Positions 59,089-64,000 of a DNA stretch of 64,000 nucleotides are shown here, piece by piece (within the stretch, counting starts at the first letter, position 1; every line of letters starts with the position of its first letter). The stretch covers positions 520,001 to 584,000 of the forward strand of contig JARUPY010000356.1 in the NCBI GenBank assembly GCA_029817715.1, written 5' to 3'. This DNA is from Melastoma dodecandrum (lineage: Eukaryota > Streptophyta > Magnoliopsida > Myrtales > Melastomataceae). Made by a program: the position numbers and the translations under genes. The notes under the pieces were generated by a model. The model ran no database searches, was not told the origin of the DNA, and saw nothing but the letters and a program-made list of their open reading frames with translations.

Positions 59089-60108
59089 CCCAAGAGTGGT
59101 CGTAATATGGATTCGGTATGGGTGGTTGTGGATAGGCTAACGAAGTCAGCCCACTTCATACCAATACAGATAAACTGGTCTCTAGAGGCCTTGGCAAAAA
59201 TTTATATACGAGAAGTGATATGGTATCACGGAGTACCTTACACTATTACTTCAGACAGAAACCCACGGTTTACCTCGAAATTGTGGAGAAGTCTCCAAGG
59301 AGCTTTGCACACAAAGCTACAGATGAGCACAGCATTTCATCCACAAACGGATGGGCAAACGGAATGGACAATACAAACGTTGGAAGATATGCTGAGGGCA
59401 TGTGTATTGGAATGGAAGGGTAGTTGGGTAGACCACCTTCCATTGATTGAATTTACGTATAACAACAGCTATCATGCGAGCATTGGAATGGCCCCGTTCG
59501 AGGCCTTGTATGGGAGGAGTTGTCGATCTCCTTTGTGTTGGATGGAACCGGGTGAGAAAGTATTTGATGGTCCGGAGCTTATCAAGGAAACATCGGAAGT
59601 AATTGCGGTGGTTCGAGAAAGAATGAGAATAGCTCAAAGCCGACAGAAAAGCTATGCGGATCAACGAAGGAGACCCTTGGAATTTGAAGTCGGAAATAAA
59701 GTATTTCTAAAGCTCTCCCCCATGAAGTCAATATTCCGGATGGGCAAGGCTCACAAGTTGAGTCCGAGGTACATAGGTCCGTATGAGATAATTGAAAGAA
59801 TAGGGAAAATGGCGTATCGAATAACTATACCTCCGGAGTTGTCGCATTGCCATGATGTTTTTCATGTGTCCATGTTGAGAAAGTATGAGCCGGATTTGGA
59901 GACAAGGGTGGAAACGACCGCCACAACGGTGAATGAGAATTTGAGTGTGACCATGGTACCGGCAAGAGTAATCGGGCACAAGGAGCGAACGACTCGAGGG
60001 AAGAAAACGCGACTGGTTTTGGTATTATGGAAGGGAGACGGAATGGAAGATCAATCTTGGGAACTAGAAGAATGTATGAAAGAGTTATATCCATTTCTTT
60101 TCGAGTAA
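59089..60108 (+). pseudogene. pol: Tekay integrase C-terminal part, fused to LTR
   Basis: Starts at LPKSGRNMDSVWVVV, so the first catalytic Asp is missing. The second Asp (TSDRNPRF) and the Glu remain, but the usual TER is TEW (DGQTEWT). The GPY/F region and the chromodomain-like tail ending ELYPFLFE are intact. The frame happens to be open back through the LTR start into the GC-rich repeat (to 58891), which is a chance fusion. Closely similar to 51738-54116. Confidence 0.9.
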
Positions 60109-60147
60109 AAATAATTTCGGGGACGAAATTCCTTAAGAGGGGAAGAA
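60109..60147 (+). promoter_or_regulatory. Polypurine tract and palindrome, B remnant
   Basis: AATTTCG (60113-60119) and CGAAATT (60124-60130), then AAGAGGGGAAGAA just before TGTAATGACC. Confidence 0.85.
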
Positions 60148-62121
60148 TGTAATGACCCGAAATTTTACACTCTTGAAATTAATGTATATGTGATGAGTTT
60201 GAGGATGAATGATAATGACTTATGTAGATTTGATATAAATGATGTATATCTAAGTGTATGAACGTTTAGACATGTGACGGATTAATGATGGATGCCTTGG
60301 CTGCCCAAAAATGAAGGTATGTGAATCAAAGTGGGGTTGTCGCGAAGGGTTAGAGGATGAAAGACGAATGCCCGAAGTGGGCGTTATAATATTAAGGTTC
60401 GTCCTAGATTGAACACGAGGAGGGTCGGAGTAGGTCGGGTAAGAGTCAACGGCCACCGACCCCGGGGGCGATCGCCATCGACCCCCTAACATGCCCAAGG
60501 GGCGATGAATAGACTACCCCGGACAAGTGTGAAGACAGAGGAGGATCGACCCTCATGATCAACGAAGGGGCAGAAGGGGCATCTTAGGGGGCCGAGTGGG
60601 GGGTGGGTCGGGGGGAGGCCGTGGAGCACCTCCTGAAAGGTTCTTCCCATTTACATTTATACAAAAACATCTCATTCTCATAGATTTTGAAAATATTCAT
60701 TACATACATATGAGCTACAAGCTCAAAACTTCAAAATTTTAACAATGTCTTGTCTAACTAGATGCGCAGTCCAACCAAGCTTCCATGACCTGCAAGGAAC
60801 TAAAATCAATTTCATTTTACCCCCCACATACAACCATAACTACAGCAATCAAACCATAAAATTCATCCGTACTCAAACAACCATTCTTGAACAACATAGT
60901 TACCAAACCTCAACCCATTCGGCATTCAATCTTTCCCAATGCATTCCATTCGTTTCCCTTATTTTTCACACCATAAGTAATGTAGGTACATGCCCTTAAA
61001 ATCTCAAAACCAAACTCCAAGCGCATAGCCCCTTAGGCTAGCGAAACCGTATACCCGTCTCACACTCGTCCCCCTTGGAACGTCATGCGTCCTGACTTTA
61101 AGCCCAATTCGGCTTTCACTTTATCTCAACAATTTCCACTCATTTCTACCATTTCCCACACCTTAACTAAGGTAGAAAGACATCGTTAAAATCTCACAAT
61201 CAAATTCCAAACGCATGGCCCCGAAACCAAACACCTTACTACGCTCGTTTCAACCGAAGACTACCTTTCGGTCTCATTAATAAGGCTATTCGGCTTTAAC
61301 CTTCCTCCATCAGTTTCCACTTGTATCTACCTCATTCCTACTCCCTTTCAAGGTGGGAATATGGCCATAAATCCTTGTGTTAAGACTCCTCTCCTATAGC
61401 CCCTTACTCGGGCTTAAGCAACGCTCGTTATCCTTGCTTGTTTCAACAGAATGTTACCCCATTCAATCCTATTCGGCCTTGACCTTTCCCCACCCCTTTC
61501 AACTTGTTTCTACCATATTCCTACTCCCTTTCAAGGTGGGAATGTGGCCACAAATCCTCACATTAAAACTCCTTTCCTACAGCCCCTTATTCGGGCTTGA
61601 GCACACTCATTAATCTTGCTCGTTTCAATTGAATGTTACCCCATTCAGTCTCACCTCCCATCCACCCCCGAGCATAACTTTTCCATGCTTTTCTAGCATG
61701 AGGAACAGCCCTTCTAGGCTTCCATTCCAGCCTTACAACGCCGCATAATTTCCAGCCCTTGGCCGATTTGATTTCCTTTGCAAAAGCCACGCGGTTCCGC
61801 TCTTAGAGCGCGAGGCGAAGCGCAGCCACCACGGGGCTCGACGCTCCCCTATTCCATACCTTAACTTTACTCATTTCCAGCCCCTAAGGACAGCAATCAT
61901 TCCCCTCAAGGCTCGCTCCAAGCGCAGCCCTTCGGTAACCCAACAACCAAACCCACACCTTACTCATGCATAGAGGGGTTCGAGTGGCTTCCCTCACCTT
62001 TAAGGGTTCGGCCACCCTCTACCCCTCTCCAAACTACTTCCAAATCACAGCCCAATCGCCCCAACAAACCTCAACATCATGCACCACAACTAAGCTTAAA
62101 AACGGAGGAGGGATGTGGGGG

Positions 62122-62262
62122 TTACCGTTCGTTTACACCCCGACCCAAGTCGGCGAACTCCATTCTTCGCCGCACCACTTTAACCCGCAAAGGTAGCTTT
62201 CCTTCGGCCCTTAGCCTCCCGCTCACTCGGCGTCTAACCTTTCTCGCCCTCGGATCCACCTT
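62122..62262 (-). CDS. Conserved Arg-rich LTR small frame, A2 copy
   Basis: 141 nt, containing RLRAEGKLPLRVKVVRRRMEF. The frame is open upstream to 62379 (85 codons in all), with a very basic N-terminal extension and no ATG. Confidence 0.43.
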   Translation of the reverse strand, partial: KVDPRARKVRRRVSGRLRAEGKLPLRVKVVRRRMEFADLGRGVNER

Positions 62263-62610
62263 GGCGATTTGAATCGCTTTCTTTCCCTTTTCTTCTTCCC
62301 TTCGCCGAGCTCTTCCCTTTCCTTCTTCCCTTCGCCGAGCCCTTTCTCCTTCTCTCTTTCTTCTCTTTCTTGCCCGCACCTCTCCCTTTTTGTGCGTGTG
62401 TGTCCATGGGGGTGTGTGGGGAAGAAGACGACTTCCCCCCCTTTACAACAGGGTTCTTATCCTCTTCCATCTCCTTGGGGCCCACCACCTCTTAATGAGG
62501 GGTTTCTTATCCCCTTCCAAACCATCATTACAATCCCTTAATATTATATAATATTTCCCCAAATTATTATTATTATATTAATATAATTATTATTATATTA
62601 ATATAATCAA

Positions 62611-62625
62611 GTTGACCTAGTCAAC
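62611..62625. promoter_or_regulatory. W-box palindrome, A2 LTR
   Basis: GTTGACCTAGTCAAC, as in family F, beside a duplicated TTATTATTATATTAATATAA stretch. Confidence 0.48.
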
Positions 62626-63610
62626 TTATATGGGGCGTGTGGGGGGGTCGGCACTCATCGCCCACCTATCGCTCACGGGTCGCCCATCCGTCGCTCACGG
62701 GTCGCCCGTTTTTTGATCCCCTCTGGACCCCCTCTGGTTCCCCTCTGGACCTCCCTTGGGTCCCCTCTGTGCCCTCGTTGGGACTCCTCTGGACCCCCTC
62801 TAGACCCCCTCTAGACGTCTCCTGGGCATCCCTTGGGCGATTGTCCGTCGCCCCTGGGGTCGGCCGCTGTCGACCCCAACTCAATCCGCAACGCCCCTTG
62901 GGCGACCACCATCGCTCATCAATAACTTGAGATCTAGACCCTATCTCAAAATTCTATCACGCACTACACGCCTCCTAACAACCTCCTTAAGACCCCCGAG
63001 GCGTCCAATTTCGATTCCGGGTCGGGCCATTTTTCGGCCGAAACGACCCTCAAGGATGCCCTCTGGGCGTCCCAGGTGTGCCCCGGGGTCGGTAGCCATT
63101 GCCCACTGATCTACCCCGCTTCGCCCTCCCTGAGGCATCCCTGATCGACTTTCTCTCTGTTCACGGTTTGAGGTCTGTGCGTGTCAGGGGCAGCGGCTGT
63201 CGCCCCACTGTCGCTCATCAGACTTCCAGGGCGCATTCCCGTCGCCCTTCCAGGGTCGCCCCCTGATCAGGTTTCTCTCTGTTCACCATTTAACGTCTGG
63301 TCGTGCCAGGGTCGGCAGCCATCGCCCCCTGGGCCTGCGGCTACCGCCCATGCTCCAACCCTTACCGACCCTTCTACCGCCAGATCTACGACCCTTCTCT
63401 AAAAACTAACACCCACTTTAGGGACCTCATTTCGTGCCCTCTATTCCCTCGTATACATCTCGGGCCGATCTAAGGACCCTCAATTTCGGGGCACTTCGCA
63501 CCCCTTGGTCGTGCCACCTTACTCGCCCGCACCCTTACTCGTGTACAATCGTCAACCCCTCTTACGTACTCATCATTTTTATTTGTGAATTTCCGGGTCG
63601 TTACACCTCC

Positions 63611-64000
63611 TATAATAACCCAAGATTTTATGATTTAAACTAATGTATATTTGTTGAGTTTGGAAGTGGATGTGAATGAATTATATGGTGTTGATTGTAA
63701 ATGGAGTATATTCAAATGTGTGTGATCGAGAGCGAGTTAGGTAGATAATGGATGCCTCGAACCTTCAAGAAAATGAAATTGTACGAATCAAAGTAGGGTT
63801 GTCACGAGGGAAAAGAGGGTGCGAAATGAGGCCCTAAAGTGGGTGACGAATTTAGGTGATCGGCCCTAGGATGGGTCGTATGAGGGTCGGTGACAGGTAG
63901 GGTCGTGGGCGACGGCCGCTAACCAGTGGGCGAGGGCGGACGGCCCTGGCACGATCAGACGTTAAATGGGGAAGAGAGAGAAACCCGATCAAGGGGCGAC
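63611..64000 (+). repeat. Start of an F-like LTR, plus strand, cut by window end
   Basis: TATAATAACCCAAGATTTTATG is the complement of the F LTR end (58390-58411) with TG changed to TA. Similarity continues to the window end (complement of about 58020-58400). Confidence 0.75.

Larger units (their letters stand above)
59014..60550 (+). mobile_element. Plus-strand family B deletion remnant
   Basis: The first 75 bases of a B LTR (59014-59088) are fused to integrase sequence, then a polypurine tract and the first ~400 bases of the 3' LTR (60148-60550). It was made by a large internal deletion at a short match (TTACC/CTACC). The 3' LTR stops where the 115-bp repeated flank begins. Confidence 0.85.
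60634..63605 (-). mobile_element. Family A2 solo LTR, TSD CCTCC
   Basis: TGAAAGGTTCT to CCGGGTCGTTACA, 2972 bp, with CCTCC at 60629-60633 and 63606-63610. The hairpin-repeat half matches A1. The half from about 62470 to 63180 is different from A1 and like F. It is the uninterrupted counterpart of 10182-10344 plus 20769-21472. Confidence 0.88.

Overview
This is a gene-poor, repeat-saturated stretch of a plant nuclear genome, most likely a dicot. The evidence is long LTR retrotransposons with initiator-methionine tRNA primer sites, a Tekay/Del-type Ty3/gypsy polymerase, a Ty1/copia gag-pol, and a broken copy of the plant light-signalling gene SPA3/SPA4. I see no intact host gene. Almost all of the 64 kb can be assigned to nested LTR elements. 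Most of the gypsy-type ones lie on the minus strand, so their LTRs read TGAAAGG...GGGTCATTACA on the plus strand.

Layout. 1-446 is unassigned. 452-21472 is a non-autonomous element (family A; CCTCC at both ends). Its internal region has no polymerase, only a zinc-knuckle ORF. Its right-hand LTR holds a second element (family C, 10345-20763, site duplication TAGAC). C is an LTR-internal-LTR-internal-LTR array that carries a captured SPA3/SPA4 gene fragment. 21478-25699 is a plus-strand LTR (E1) broken by a family B solo LTR (21830-24091, duplication CACTA). 26370-41207 is a tandem Ty1/copia array with three LTRs and two gag-pol copies inside one TTAAT duplication. 41544-43875 is another B LTR; 43876-49149 holds plus-strand LTR remnants G and E2. 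49383-55788 is a broken minus-strand Tekay element (family B) with RT, RNase H and integrase. 55789-56044 plus 58417-59013 is a very GC-rich tandem repeat split by a family F solo LTR (56045-58411, duplication GGTTC). 59014-60550 is a plus-strand B remnant. 60634-63605 is an A-type solo LTR (CCTCC), and 63611-64000 starts another F-like LTR.

How they fit together. Families A, B, E and F share an LTR plan. Exon 1 contains a conserved Arg-rich frame of 46 codons plus stop, which has exactly the same length in eight copies. It runs into a splice-donor-like GGTAAC. About 1.0-1.3 kb later there is a TTGCAG acceptor-like site. The intervening segment is built of tandem ~190-bp units made of short hairpins, and several hairpin stems differ between families by compensating base changes. 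A and C share the primer site and the polypurine-tract palindrome of B, so B-type Tekay machinery probably mobilised them. No family encodes a complete enzyme set here: both copia copies and both B copies are broken.

The most interesting points are the hairpins with compensating changes, the conserved LTR-borne frame ending at a putative splice donor, the captured SPA gene in sense orientation, and two independent tandem LTR arrays that each have only one target-site duplication. In the copia array the middle LTR is a visible recombinant of the two outer ones.
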